From NCBI RefSeq assembly GCF_002850745.1, contig NZ_KZ559470.1, positions 182,907-246,906 on the forward strand: a DNA stretch of 64,000 nt, read 5' to 3'. Shown in pieces: positions 17,870-27,578 of this stretch. Below the pieces are notes generated by a model that saw only the letters and a list, made by a program, of their open reading frames with translations, had not been told where the DNA came from and did not search any database. The number at the start of each line of letters is the position of its first letter. Positions within the stretch are counted from its first letter, which is position 1. The DNA comes from Nonomuraea indica (GTDB lineage Bacteria > Actinomycetota > Actinomycetes > Streptosporangiales > Streptosporangiaceae). Made by a program: the position numbers and the translations under genes.

Positions 17870-18876
17870 ACGGTGCCCCGGCACAGCCCCGCAGGCTCGT
17901 CCTGGCGGTCGACGGCGGCAACAGCAAGACCGACGTGGCCGTGGTCGCCGACGACGGCGAGGTACTGGCCACGGCCCGCTCGGGGCCGTTCCTGCCGCAG
18001 AGCGCGGGCGTCGCGGCGGCCGTGGACGTGGTGGAGCGGGCCGTGGCCGACGCGGTCCGGCACGTCCTGCCGGCCCGAGGGCGGCCGCCGTTCGACCACG
18101 TGGCCGCCTACCTGGCCGGGGCCGACCTGCCGGTCGAGGAGGAGGCGCTGGCCCGCGAGTTCGCGGCACGGGGCTTCGCCGCGGACGTGGTCGTGCGCAA
18201 CGACACCTTCGCGCTGCTCCGGGCGGGCGCGTCGGGCCCCTGGGGGGTCGCCGTGGTGTGCGGCGCGGGCATCAACGCCGTCGGCGTCTCGCCCACGGGT
18301 GAGGTGGCGCGCTTCCCGGCGCTCGGCCGGATCAGCGGCGACTGGGGCGGCGGCCAGGTCGTCGGCGAGGACGCGCTGTGGCACGCGGCGCGCGCCGAGG
18401 ACGGCCGCGGCCCCGCCACGGTTCTGGTGGACGTGCTGCGCGCCCACTTCGGCGTCCGCACGGTCGAGGAGCTGGTGCTGGACCTGCACTTCGGGCGGGT
18501 GCCGCACGGCCGGCTGCACGAGCTGGCCCCCGGTGTCCTCGCGGCGGCGGCCGGCGGTGACGCGGCCGCGCTGGGCCTGGTGGAGCGGCTGGCCGGGGAG
18601 GTGACGACCATGGCGCGGGTGTGCCTGCGCCGCCTCGGCCTGCTGGAGCAGCCGGCCGAGGTGGTGCTCGGCGGGGGTGTCCTGCGGGCGCGCGATGCGC
18701 TGCTGACGTCGCTGCTGGAGCGCGGCTTCGCCGCGGCGGCGCCGTACGCCGAGATGGTGGTGGCCGACGTGCCGCCGATCGTCGGAGCCGCCCTCAACGG
18801 GCTCGACCGCCTCGGCGCCGGAGAGGCGGCCAGGTCCCGGCTGCGCGCCCGCTACGCGGAAGGCGTGCCGGCCTGA
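17866..18876 (+). CDS. BadF/BadG-type sugar kinase (N-acetylglucosamine kinase-like)
   Basis: A 336-residue ASKHA-fold kinase of the BadF/BadG/BcrA/BcrD family, related to N-acetylglucosamine kinase. GTG start at 17866 overlaps the GH4 stop. Phosphate-1 loop LAVDGGNSKTDVAVV, phosphate-2 region VVCGAGINAVGV, ISGDWGGG and adenosine motif VVLGGGVLRA are all present. As last gene of the operon it probably phosphorylates either the monosaccharide released by the GH4 enzyme or the imported oligosaccharide itself. The sequence does not decide between them. Confidence 0.88.
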   Translation: MNGAPAQPRRLVLAVDGGNSKTDVAVVADDGEVLATARSGPFLPQSAGVAAAVDVVERAVADAVRHVLPARGRPPFDHVAAYLAGADLPVEEEALAREFAARGFAADVVVRNDTFALLRAGASGPWGVAVVCGAGINAVGVSPTGEVARFPALGRISGDWGGGQVVGEDALWHAARAEDGRGPATVLVDVLRAHFGVRTVEELVLDLHFGRVPHGRLHELAPGVLAAAAGGDAAALGLVERLAGEVTTMARVCLRRLGLLEQPAEVVLGGGVLRARDALLTSLLERGFAAAAPYAEMVVADVPPIVGAALNGLDRLGAGEAARSRLRARYAEGVPA

Positions 18877-18970
18877 CAGCGCGGACGGGACGGACGCCCC
18901 GCACAGCACCGACGACCCGCACGGCAGGGACAGCCGGCACAGCATGGGCAGCACGGGCAGCACGGGCAGA

Positions 18971-19014
18971 TGTCACCGGCCCGGCATGACGCGTGTCATG
19001 ACAGGCCGGTGACA
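18971..19014. promoter_or_regulatory. 44-bp nested palindrome between sugar operon and serine hydrolase gene
   Basis: Outer arms tgtcaccggcc (18971-18981) and ggccggtgaca (19004-19014) are perfect complements; inner arms atgac and gtcat (18986-18990, 18995-18999) share the same centre. It may end the sugar operon as a strong hairpin, although no T-tract follows, or serve as an operator for the gene starting 43 bp downstream. Confidence 0.5.
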
Positions 19015-19057
19015 CAGCGGACTAACCCGGCGCCGCCGAAGGGATCATGCTGATGCC

Positions 19058-20431
19058 ATGATTCCCACCCGATCGACCGTCCGGAAGGACGACAGGACCG
19101 ACGACAGGACCACGGCGCGGCGCCGGGGCCGCCGGATGCTGGCCGCGACCGCCGCCGGTGCGATGCTCGCCACCGCGGCGACGGCCGCTCCGGCCGCCGC
19201 CGTCACCCCGGTGACCGGCCCGTCCGCCACTCCGTCCGCTGCCCCCGCCACGCCGTCGGCGGCGGACGGCTCACCGCTCGACCGCGGCGCGCTGCGGCAG
19301 TCGCTCGACGCGGTCCACGAGGCCGGCATGTACGGGATCTACTCAGCCGTGCGCGACGGGGGCCACGGCTGGAAGGGCGCCTCGGGCGTGGCCGACGTGG
19401 AGACCCGCCGGCCGGTGCGGCCGGACATGCGGCACCGGGTGGGCAGCATCACCAAGACGTTCACCGCCGTGGCCGTGCTGCAGCAGGTGGAGCGGGGCGC
19501 CGTCGAGCTGGACGCGCCGGTGAACCGCTATCTGCCCGGGCTGCTGCCGGGCGAGCGCGGCGGCAAGGTGACGGTGCGGATGCTGCTCAACCACACCAGC
19601 CACATCGCCGACTACATCGCCGGGGCGTTCCCGTCGCTGGTGCAGGGGTCGCCCGCCAGCCTCGACGAGCACCGCTTCCGCACGCTGCAGCCGCGTGAGC
19701 TCGTGGAACTCGGGCTGGCCGCGCCGCCCACCGGCGAGCCCGGGGCCACGCCGGGCTCGTACTCCAACACCAACTACATCATCGCCGGCATGCTGCTGGC
19801 GAAGGTCACCGGCACCCCGGCCGAGCGCTACATCACCCGCCACGTGATCGACCGGGCGGGGCTGCGCGACACGTCGTTCCCGCGCGGCCCGCGCATCCCC
19901 GGGCCGCACTCCAAGGCGTACGAGTCGTTGTACGGGCTGATCGACCCGCCGCGCGACTACAGCGTCTACGACATGTCGTGGGGCGGCACTGCCGGGGCGC
20001 TGGTGTCGACGATGGACGACCTCAACCGGTTCTACCGGGCGCTGCTGCGGGGCCGGCTCGTCGGCGCGGCCCAGCTGGCCGAGATGCAGAAGACCGTGCC
20101 GGTCGGGGTGGGCGGGTTCGCCATCGACTACGGCCTCGGCCTGTACGCGCTCGACCTGCCGTGCGGCCGGTTCTGGGGGCACGACGGCGGGGTGTGGGGC
20201 ATGGGCACCCAGTCGCTGACCGGCCCCGACGGCCGCCGGCAGCTGTCGTTCGGGTTCAACCTGATGAAGTACCAGCGGGTCAACGAGGACGGCCGGCTGG
20301 AGCCCCACCCGATCGACGGGGCCATGGTGAGCCACCTGCTCGCGGGCCTGTGCGGGACGGACGCCGCCAGGACGGCGCAGGCCCCCGTCACGCCGCTGCC
20401 GGCGGACCGGATGCTGTCGATCAAACGCTGA
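19058..20431 (+). CDS. Secreted serine hydrolase, class C beta-lactamase/D,D-peptidase fold
   Basis: A 457-residue protein. The leader has an Arg-rich n-region (ARRRGRRM) and ends near APAAA, compatible with export and possibly Tat-like. The active-site serine motif is SITK (about residue 131), the YSN triad motif lies in GSYSNTNYIIAGMLL, and HDGG near residue 373 takes the KTG position. This set is typical of the EstB/D-alanyl-D-alanine carboxypeptidase-like serine hydrolases; real substrate could be a peptide, ester or beta-lactam. It is transcribed alone, facing the Lrp gene, with a GC hairpin between. Confidence 0.88.
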   Translation: MIPTRSTVRKDDRTDDRTTARRRGRRMLAATAAGAMLATAATAAPAAAVTPVTGPSATPSAAPATPSAADGSPLDRGALRQSLDAVHEAGMYGIYSAVRDGGHGWKGASGVADVETRRPVRPDMRHRVGSITKTFTAVAVLQQVERGAVELDAPVNRYLPGLLPGERGGKVTVRMLLNHTSHIADYIAGAFPSLVQGSPASLDEHRFRTLQPRELVELGLAAPPTGEPGATPGSYSNTNYIIAGMLLAKVTGTPAERYITRHVIDRAGLRDTSFPRGPRIPGPHSKAYESLYGLIDPPRDYSVYDMSWGGTAGALVSTMDDLNRFYRALLRGRLVGAAQLAEMQKTVPVGVGGFAIDYGLGLYALDLPCGRFWGHDGGVWGMGTQSLTGPDGRRQLSFGFNLMKYQRVNEDGRLEPHPIDGAMVSHLLAGLCGTDAARTAQAPVTPLPADRMLSIKR

Positions 20432-20446
20432 CCCTCGCGCGGGCGC

Positions 20447-20471
20447 GGGCGCGCCGCCGGGCGGCGCGCCC
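20447..20471 (+). terminator. GC-rich hairpin between convergent genes
   Basis: gggcgcgccgcc (20447-20458) pairs with ggcggcgcgccc (20460-20471), 16 bp after the serine hydrolase stop. No T-run follows. Confidence 0.55.
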
Positions 20472-20481
20472 GCTGTCAGGG

Positions 20482-20520
20482 CACCGTGTCAGGACACCGT
20501 GTCAGGACACCGTGTCAGGC
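20482..20520. repeat. 13-bp direct repeat, three copies
   Basis: The unit caccgtgtcagga occurs three times in tandem in the gap between the serine hydrolase and the Lrp-family gene. Function unknown. Confidence 0.8.
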
Positions 20521-20540
20521 AGGGCCGCCGGCAGCCGCCG

Positions 20541-21023
20541 TCAGGGGGCGGCGTCGGGCCCGTCGGGCTTGCCCGGGTGGCCCGCGAGCTCGGCGGCGCG
20601 GTGCTCGTAGGGGGTGCTGAGCACGACCGTGGTGCGGGTGGAGACGTTGGCCGAGGCGCGGATCTGCTGCAGCAGGTCCTCCAGCGCCACCGGGGAGGCG
20701 ACGCGGACCTTCAGGATGTAGCTCTCGTCGCCCGCCACGCTGTGGCAGGCCTCGATGGCGCTCAGGTGGGCCAGCCGGTCGGGGGCGTCGTCGGGCGCGG
20801 CCGGGTCGATGGGCTTGATCGACACGAAGGCGGTGAGCGGCAGCCCGATCGCGTCGTAGTCGATGATGGCGGCGTAGCCGCGGACGACTCCCCGCTTCTC
20901 CAGGCGGCGCACCCGTTGGTGCACGGCGGAGACCGAGAGCCCGGTCTCCCTGGCCAGGTCGGTGAAGCTCATCCGGCCGTCACCGGCCAGCAGCGTGACG
21001 ATCCGGCGGTCGATCTCCTCCAT
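20541..21023 (-). CDS. Lrp/AsnC family transcriptional regulator
   Basis: A 160-residue feast/famine regulator. The N-terminal helix-turn-helix (SFTDLARETGLSVSAVHQRV, then LEKRGVVRGYAAIID) is followed by the RAM ligand domain (AFVSIKP, CHSVAGDESYILKVRV, LEDLLQQIRA, TTVVLSTPYE). Length is standard with a short extra C-terminal tail. It stands between the serine hydrolase (convergent) and the GTPase gene, which ends 23 bp upstream on the same strand, so it may be read through from the latter. Effector is unknown, probably an amino acid. Confidence 0.93.
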   Translation of the reverse strand: MEEIDRRIVTLLAGDGRMSFTDLARETGLSVSAVHQRVRRLEKRGVVRGYAAIIDYDAIGLPLTAFVSIKPIDPAAPDDAPDRLAHLSAIEACHSVAGDESYILKVRVASPVALEDLLQQIRASANVSTRTTVVLSTPYEHRAAELAGHPGKPDGPDAAP

Positions 21024-21046
21024 CGGTCAAAAATAGCCCGTCGAGG

Positions 21047-21640
21047 TCACGACATGGTCCCGACGGGGGTGACTCCCCTGCGCATGGCATGCTCGACGAG
21101 CGTGATCAGCACGTCGCGGCCGGAGTCGCGCCGGCGGGCGTCGCACAGCACGATGGGGATCTCGGGCTCCAGGTTGAGCGCCTGGCGCACCTCGCCGACG
21201 GTGAAGGGCCGGGCGCCGTCGAAGCAGTTGAGCGCCACCACGAACGGCGTCTCGCGCCGCTCGAAGTAGTCGATCGAGGGGAAGCAGTCGGCCAGCCGGC
21301 GGGTGTCGGCGAGCACGACCGCGCCGAGGGCGCCCATGGTCAGCTCGTCCCAGACGAACCAGAACCTCTCCTGCCCCGGCGTGCCGAACAGGTAGAGCAT
21401 GTAGTCACTGTGGATGGTGATGCGGCCGAAGTCCATGACGACGGTCGTGGTGGGCTTGGATTCCACGCCCGACAGGTCGTCCACGTACTGCCCGACGTGC
21501 GTGAGCGTCTCCTCGGTGCGCAGCGTGCGGGTCTCGGAGACGGCGCCGACCATGGTGGTCTTGCCCGCGCCGAAGCCACCGGCGATCAGGATCTTGATCG
21601 CGGTGGGCAGTCTCCGGCGGCCGGAGAGGCCGAAGTCCAT
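21047..21640 (-). CDS. Conservon-type small GTPase (CvnD-like)
   Basis: A 197-residue GTP-binding protein of the actinobacterial Cvn/MglA-like group. ATG at 21640 (MDFGLSGRRRLPTAIKILI) is preferred over an upstream frame extension. P-loop is GGFGAGKTT; switch II is FGTPGQERFWF; the base-recognition motif is the atypical NCFDG usual for CvnD proteins. CvnD genes normally follow a histidine-kinase-like, a roadblock and a DUF742 gene; none is here, so this is an orphan copy. Its upstream neighbour on the same strand is the terpene-synthase-like gene, with a 216-bp AT-richer gap that probably holds its promoter. Confidence 0.88.
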   Translation of the reverse strand: MDFGLSGRRRLPTAIKILIAGGFGAGKTTMVGAVSETRTLRTEETLTHVGQYVDDLSGVESKPTTTVVMDFGRITIHSDYMLYLFGTPGQERFWFVWDELTMGALGAVVLADTRRLADCFPSIDYFERRETPFVVALNCFDGARPFTVGEVRQALNLEPEIPIVLCDARRRDSGRDVLITLVEHAMRRGVTPVGTMS

Positions 21641-21856
21641 CGAGCACCGCCCGTATGTCCCTGCGCGGCAGGGCCGCACGTAGTCCGCCCAGGAGGGCCT
21701 TGTCAGGCGAAGCTGTCAAGGCGCAGAAGTCGTTGATCAGTTACCTCGATACCGAGCCACCCTAGCAACGCCACATAGTCCCCTCAAGCCACATACCCGT
21801 TCAAATATCAACTTTTCCTGGCGCCGTCACCTCCGTGCGGCCAGGCCCTCAGGACC

Positions 21857-22708
21857 TCAGGCGGGCGCCCCGTGCACCCCGGCGTGGAAGTGCATGCGCC
21901 GCCGCAGGTAGGCGGCCGTGCGGGGGCTGAGCCGGCTCAGCTCGCCGATCAGTTCGGCGGCCTCGCGCGCCAGCTCCGCCATCGCGCCCGTCACCTCGGC
22001 CCGGCTGACGCCGAGCATGAGCACGTTGAGGTCGCCCCAGCTGACGTCCCGGCGGTAGGAGGCAAGGTCGCCCAGCAGGTGCAGGTAGCGCTGGACCTGC
22101 CCGCTGGCGGGCAGCAGCTCCGCCAGATGCCCCCGGGCCCACTCCTCCCCCGCGTAGATCCAGTACGACAGGTCCACGAAGCGGGAGCCGTGGCTGTCGG
22201 CGTTGTCGACGTACCCGGCGAGCGTGGGCACGGCCCGGCTGTCGCGCCACACCCAGGCGCGGACCATCGCGGTGAGCATCCGGGCGAGCTGGTCGCGCCA
22301 CAGCCGGTGCGCGGCCCCGAAGGCGGCGACCGTGTCCAGCTCGTCGCGCAGATCCGCCAGGAACCGCGTCACCGCCGTCCTGGGGCCGGCCCCGTCGGCG
22401 ACGGCCAGGCAGTCGCGCACCAGGGCGTCCACCTGGTCACGGCCCGTGGCGGTGTGGTGGACCAGCCGCTCGACGGCCAGCACCCACAGCGCGGCCCGGT
22501 TGCCCACTTTCAGCCCGTCGGCCCCCGTCCAGGGCGAGCTGAACGCGCCGGCCAGCGTCAGCGAGGTGTACAGGTCGGCGTCGAAGGCGGCCGGAGGGAA
22601 CAGCCCGCCGTACATCTGGGCGCAGCGCCGCAGGTCCCTGCCGCACTCGGCGGCCAGCGCGCAGGCCCGACCGGCCGCGAACGCGTCGTCCAGCTCGTCG
22701 GCCGGCAT
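21857..22708 (-). CDS. Terpene-synthase-like protein with degenerate metal motifs
   Basis: A 283-residue all-alpha protein that resembles class I bacterial terpene synthases in pattern. WVLAVERLVHH (about residues 75-85) aligns with the place of the Asp-rich AVDDLIDE-type motif, but the aspartates are replaced. RDSRAVPTLAGYVDNADSHG and FVDLSYWIYAGEEWA resemble the YL-x-RR-x-x-G region. LLGDLASYRRDVSWGDLNVL lies where the NSE triad (NDxxSxxxE) and its GDxxN continuation occur; Ser is kept, the first Asn is Gly and the Glu is Asp. A separate acidic stretch DLRDELD is present. So either a divergent cyclase or a non-catalytic relative. ATG start without a clear ribosome-binding site. Family call is moderate. 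Confidence 0.5.
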   Translation of the reverse strand: MPADELDDAFAAGRACALAAECGRDLRRCAQMYGGLFPPAAFDADLYTSLTLAGAFSSPWTGADGLKVGNRAALWVLAVERLVHHTATGRDQVDALVRDCLAVADGAGPRTAVTRFLADLRDELDTVAAFGAAHRLWRDQLARMLTAMVRAWVWRDSRAVPTLAGYVDNADSHGSRFVDLSYWIYAGEEWARGHLAELLPASGQVQRYLHLLGDLASYRRDVSWGDLNVLMLGVSRAEVTGAMAELAREAAELIGELSRLSPRTAAYLRRRMHFHAGVHGAPA

Positions 22709-22875
22709 CTAGGACCGCTCGATCGGCACGCGGATCATGGGCGGCGTCCCCCGCTGTCCGGCTGTCATCCCTCGCATGCGCATTGTCACATGATCAACAC
22801 ATCCGATCAAGGCGCGCGACGCGCCGCCGCAGTCGGCGAGGATGGAGGCGACCCGGCCTCGGAAGGGGAGCCGCC

Positions 22876-23832
22876 ATGCAGATCACGCTCGTCCAGGGTG
22901 ACATCACCCGGCAGCACGTCGACGCCGTCGTCAACGCCGCCAACTCCTCCCTGCTGGGCGGCGGCGGGGTGGACGGCGCCATCCACCGGCGCGGCGGACC
23001 GGCCATCCTGCGGGAGTGCCGCATGCTGCGCGCCGGCCGCTACGGCCGGGGCTTGCCGACGGGCCAGGCGGTGGCCACCACGGCGGGCGACCTGCCGGCC
23101 CGGTGGGTGATCCACACCGTCGGACCCGTCCACTCGGCCACCGAGGACCGCTCAAGTCTGCTCGCCTCCTGCTACCGCGAGGCGCTGCGCGTCGCCGACG
23201 AGCTGGGCGCCGCCACGGTGGCCCTGCCCGCCGTGTCCACCGGCATCTACGGCTGGCCCGTCGAGGACGCCGCCCGCATCGCCGTCAGCACCGTCAGGTC
23301 GGCGCGCACCCGGGTGACCGAAGCCCGGTTCGTGCTGTTCACGGCCGACGCGCACGCCGCCTTCCGGCGCGCCCTGGAGGCGGCCGGACCCTCGGACGAG
23401 GAGATCGCGGCCCGGCTCGCCGCCCAGCCCGAGGAGCGCTGGCAGGAGCTGTTCGCCCGCGCCGACGCGCTCACCCCGGACGACCTGCGGGTGTCGTGGG
23501 GCGGCGGCCAGGAGGTCCGGCCCGGCGTCATCCAGGCGCCCTACCCCGTCTACGGCGACGCCGTCACCCGGATCCTCCGGCTGCTGGGCGAGCTGGAGGT
23601 GACGGTGGTGTTCGGCTGGCCCGACTGGGTGCGCGGCAACCCCCTCTGGCCGGCCGGGCAGGGCCTGGACGACGCCCCGGTGGCCGACGCGGCCCGGCTG
23701 GTCACGGCGATCGTCCGCGGCGAGCGGTTCGCCGACGGGACGATCGGGCAGGCCATCGACCAGGGCGCCTTCCAGGCCGTCCTACGCCGGCTGCGCCACT
23801 GGTTCGACGAGGAACGCCCCCTCGCCGGATAG
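22876..23832 (+). CDS. Macro domain (ADP-ribose) protein fused to DUF6508
   Basis: A 318-residue two-domain protein; start ATG 22876 after GAAGGGGAG. Residues 1-170 are a MacroD-type O-acetyl-ADP-ribose deacetylase: GDITRQHVDAVVNAANSSLL, GGGGVDGAIHRRGG and PAVSTGIYGWP, all the ADP-ribose-binding loops. Residues about 195-318 match the DUF6508 type (RILRLLGELEVTVVFGWPDW, AARLVTAIVRGERF, LRRLRHWF). The fusion suggests that the second domain works with ADP-ribose signalling or de-ADP-ribosylation, but DUF6508 has no known role. It is transcribed divergently from the terpene-synthase-like gene and converges with the acyl-CoA dehydrogenase gene. Confidence 0.85.
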   Translation: MQITLVQGDITRQHVDAVVNAANSSLLGGGGVDGAIHRRGGPAILRECRMLRAGRYGRGLPTGQAVATTAGDLPARWVIHTVGPVHSATEDRSSLLASCYREALRVADELGAATVALPAVSTGIYGWPVEDAARIAVSTVRSARTRVTEARFVLFTADAHAAFRRALEAAGPSDEEIAARLAAQPEERWQELFARADALTPDDLRVSWGGGQEVRPGVIQAPYPVYGDAVTRILRLLGELEVTVVFGWPDWVRGNPLWPAGQGLDDAPVADAARLVTAIVRGERFADGTIGQAIDQGAFQAVLRRLRHWFDEERPLAG

Positions 23833-23846
23833 CCGGGCCGGCCGGG

Positions 23847-24992
<1,146 letters not shown>

Positions 24993-25032
24993 CGAGAAAC
25001 TCCTTGTGAGAGTGTAGGTGTCCCGATTCTGC

Positions 25033-26145
25033 CTAAACGATCACCAATGTACGAGGGGTGTCGTTGAGCCGGATCGGGCCGTCGTCTCCGCACACCACGA
25101 TGTCCTCGATCCGGGCGCCGTGCCGGCCGGGCAGGTAGAAGCCCGGCTCGACGGAGAAGGCGAAGCCCGGCTCCATCAGCTCGGTGTTGCCGGCGACGAT
25201 GTAGGGCTCCTCGTGGGTCTCGACGCCGATGCCGTGGCCGGTCCGGTGGATGAAGTACTCGCCGTAGCCGGCCTCGGTGAGGACGTCGCGGGCGGCCGCG
25301 TCGATCGACTCGCACGTCACGCCGGGACGCACGGCGGCGCAGGCCGCCTCCTGGGCCCGGCGCAGCGCCTCGTACGGGGCGGTGAAGTCGGCCGGCGGCT
25401 CGCCCACGCAGTAGGTGCGGGTCGAGTCGGAGCAGTAGCCGTTGTGCAGCTGGCCGCCGATGTCGACCACGACGGGCTCGCCCGCCTGGATGACCCGGTC
25501 GGACACCTCGTGGTGCGGGCTGGCGCCGTTGGGTCCGGACGCGACGATGACGAAGTCGACCGTGGCGTGACCGGCGGCGAGGATGGCCTCGGCGATGTCG
25601 CGCCCCACCTCCCGCTCGGTGCGGCCGGCCCGCAGGAAGCCGGGCACCTGCCGGTGCACCGCGTCGATCGCCTCGCCCGCCTGGCGCAGCGCGGCGACCT
25701 CCGCGGGCGACTTGCGCATCCGCAGCTCGCGCAGCACGCGGCCGGCAAGCACCTGCTCGGCGTCCGGCAGCACCTCGCGGAAGCGCAGGGACGCCATCGC
25801 CCACATGCGGTCGGCCAGCCCGACCGTGGCGGGCCTGCCGAGCCGGTCGGCGGCGATCCGGTAGGGGTCGTCGGTCTCGTCCCACGCCACGAACTCCAGG
25901 CCCAGCCGGGAGGCGGGCGAGGCCTGAGCGGCGGGCAGCTCCAGGCGGGGCACCATCATGTACGGCTCGCCGGAGGCGGGCACCACCAGGCAGGTCAGCC
26001 GCTCCAGCGGCTTGGCGTCGTAGCCGCTGACGTAGCGCAGGTCGGGGCCGGGCGTGAGCAGCAGCGCGTCGATGCCGGCCTTGGCGGTGGCCTCCTGGAC
26101 AGCGGCGAGGCGCGAGACGGGGTACAGGTCTTCTGAGGACGTCAC
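25033..26145 (-). CDS. M24 family Xaa-Pro peptidase
   Basis: A 370-residue creatinase-fold metallopeptidase. The N-terminal domain (LLLTPGPDLRYVSGYD) precedes the pita-bread catalytic domain with the five metal ligands: Asp in VVVDIGG, Asp in CSDSTRTY, His in HRTGHGIGVETHEEP, Glu in VEPGFYLPG and Glu in ARIEDIVV. The HHEVS and HRTGHGIG segments are typical of aminopeptidase P/Xaa-Pro dipeptidases. ATG at 26145. It probably removes N-terminal or dipeptide residues before proline in the cytoplasm. It lies upstream of the acyl-CoA dehydrogenase gene and divergent from the phosphatase gene. Confidence 0.93.
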   Translation of the reverse strand: MTSSEDLYPVSRLAAVQEATAKAGIDALLLTPGPDLRYVSGYDAKPLERLTCLVVPASGEPYMMVPRLELPAAQASPASRLGLEFVAWDETDDPYRIAADRLGRPATVGLADRMWAMASLRFREVLPDAEQVLAGRVLRELRMRKSPAEVAALRQAGEAIDAVHRQVPGFLRAGRTEREVGRDIAEAILAAGHATVDFVIVASGPNGASPHHEVSDRVIQAGEPVVVDIGGQLHNGYCSDSTRTYCVGEPPADFTAPYEALRRAQEAACAAVRPGVTCESIDAAARDVLTEAGYGEYFIHRTGHGIGVETHEEPYIVAGNTELMEPGFAFSVEPGFYLPGRHGARIEDIVVCGDDGPIRLNDTPRTLVIV

Positions 26146-26243
26146 AGCCCAAATCTACTCGGATGACGCCGCCTAAAATCCGCGAAAAGGTCTCGCCACA
26201 CGGCTGGCCATGACCACCGTCCGCACCTGTACGGTCGCATATT

Positions 26244-27545
26244 GTGAGGCTAATGTCCCGTTCCACGCGTTCCGAGGGTGAGCTGATGGTCGACGTCATG
26301 AGCGGCGGGCCGGGGCAGCTCCGCCGTACGACGAGCACGGCCGCCGCCACCCGCCAGCCGGGCGAGCTGCTCGCCGCCCGCCTGGCGCACGCCCAGCGGC
26401 TGGGCAACATGGGCTGGGCCGAGTGGGACCTGCGCACCGGCGCGGCCACCTGGTCCGACCAGATGTACGTGATCTTCGGCCGGGACCCCGCCGACGGCCC
26501 GGTCGGGCTGGCCGAGCTCGCCGCCCACGTCGAGCCGGCCGACCTGCGGCTGCTCGACCAGCTCCTGGTGACGGCCGTGCAGGGGCGCGGGCCGGCGCAG
26601 GCGGAGTTCCGCATCCGCCGCGGGGACGAGCTGCGCAACCTGCGCGTCGTGCTCGAACCTCTCGACCCGTACGCCCGCACCGGCCCGGCGGACGGCGCGG
26701 GCGCGACGCGGGGCGTGCACGGCGTCGTCCAGGACATCACCGGCCGCCGCCGCGCCGAGCGCATCATGTCGGAGTCGCGCCGCCAGCTGCTGGAGGCCCG
26801 GGAGCGGGCGGCCGAGGAACGGCACGTGATGCTGGCGCTGCGCGAGGCCATCCTGCCCGAGCCGACCGGCTGCCTCGACCTGCCGCACACCAGGATCGCC
26901 GTGCGCTACGTGCCCGCCGAGAAGACGGCGAGCCTCGGCGGCGACTGGTTCGAGGCGACCCCGCTGCCCGACGGGCGGGTCCTGCTGGCCATCGGCGACG
27001 TGTCGGGCCACGGCCTGCCCGCCATCGCCCACATGGCGCAGCTCCGCCACGCCCTCGTCGGTCTCACCATGACCGGCGAGTCGGCCGGCGGGCTGCTCGC
27101 CTGGCTGAACGAGCTGGCCATCCACCGGCTGGAGGGCACCACCGCGACCGCCGTCCTCGGTCACCTCGACGCCTCCACCCGGGTGTTCACCTGGGCCAGG
27201 GCCGGCAACCTGGCGCCGATCCTGGTGCGTGACGGCGTCGCCCGGCCCCTGGACCAGCCGCGCGGCGTGCTGCTGGGCGCCACCTGCGACCAGCCGTACG
27301 AGCTGGCCAGGACGCAGCTGACCGAGGGCGACCTGCTGCTGATGTTCACCGACGGGCTGGTGGAGCGGCGCACCCGCGACATCGACGAGGGCCTGTCCCT
27401 GGTGCTGGCCGCCGCCGCCCGGCTGCGGGGCTGCGACCTCGACGCGGGACTGGACAAGCTGCTGGCCGACATCGGCGGCCCCAATCCCGAGGACGACGCC
27501 TGCCTGCTGGCCGTCGGCATCCGCGACGACGCGCCCGCACCCTGA
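26244..27545 (+). CDS. PAS domain - SpoIIE/PP2C phosphatase (RsbU-like)
   Basis: A signalling phosphatase of up to 433 residues. A PAS domain (about 45-165; AQRLGNMGWAEWDLRTGAA) and a linker coiled coil (RRQLLEARERAAEERHVMLA) precede the SpoIIE phosphatase domain (about 195-430) with metal sites GGDWFEA, IGDVSGHGLPA, MFTDGLVERR and EDDACLLAV. It should dephosphorylate an anti-sigma-factor antagonist in response to a signal sensed by PAS. The GTG at 26244 is the outermost start, but ATG 26286 has GAGGGTGAG upstream and is an equally good or better start. No anti-sigma or antagonist genes are adjacent. Confidence 0.9.
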   Translation: MRLMSRSTRSEGELMVDVMSGGPGQLRRTTSTAAATRQPGELLAARLAHAQRLGNMGWAEWDLRTGAATWSDQMYVIFGRDPADGPVGLAELAAHVEPADLRLLDQLLVTAVQGRGPAQAEFRIRRGDELRNLRVVLEPLDPYARTGPADGAGATRGVHGVVQDITGRRRAERIMSESRRQLLEARERAAEERHVMLALREAILPEPTGCLDLPHTRIAVRYVPAEKTASLGGDWFEATPLPDGRVLLAIGDVSGHGLPAIAHMAQLRHALVGLTMTGESAGGLLAWLNELAIHRLEGTTATAVLGHLDASTRVFTWARAGNLAPILVRDGVARPLDQPRGVLLGATCDQPYELARTQLTEGDLLLMFTDGLVERRTRDIDEGLSLVLAAAARLRGCDLDAGLDKLLADIGGPNPEDDACLLAVGIRDDAPAP

Positions 27546-27578
27546 CCGGCCGGGCCCGGAGAGTGCGACGATGGGGGC

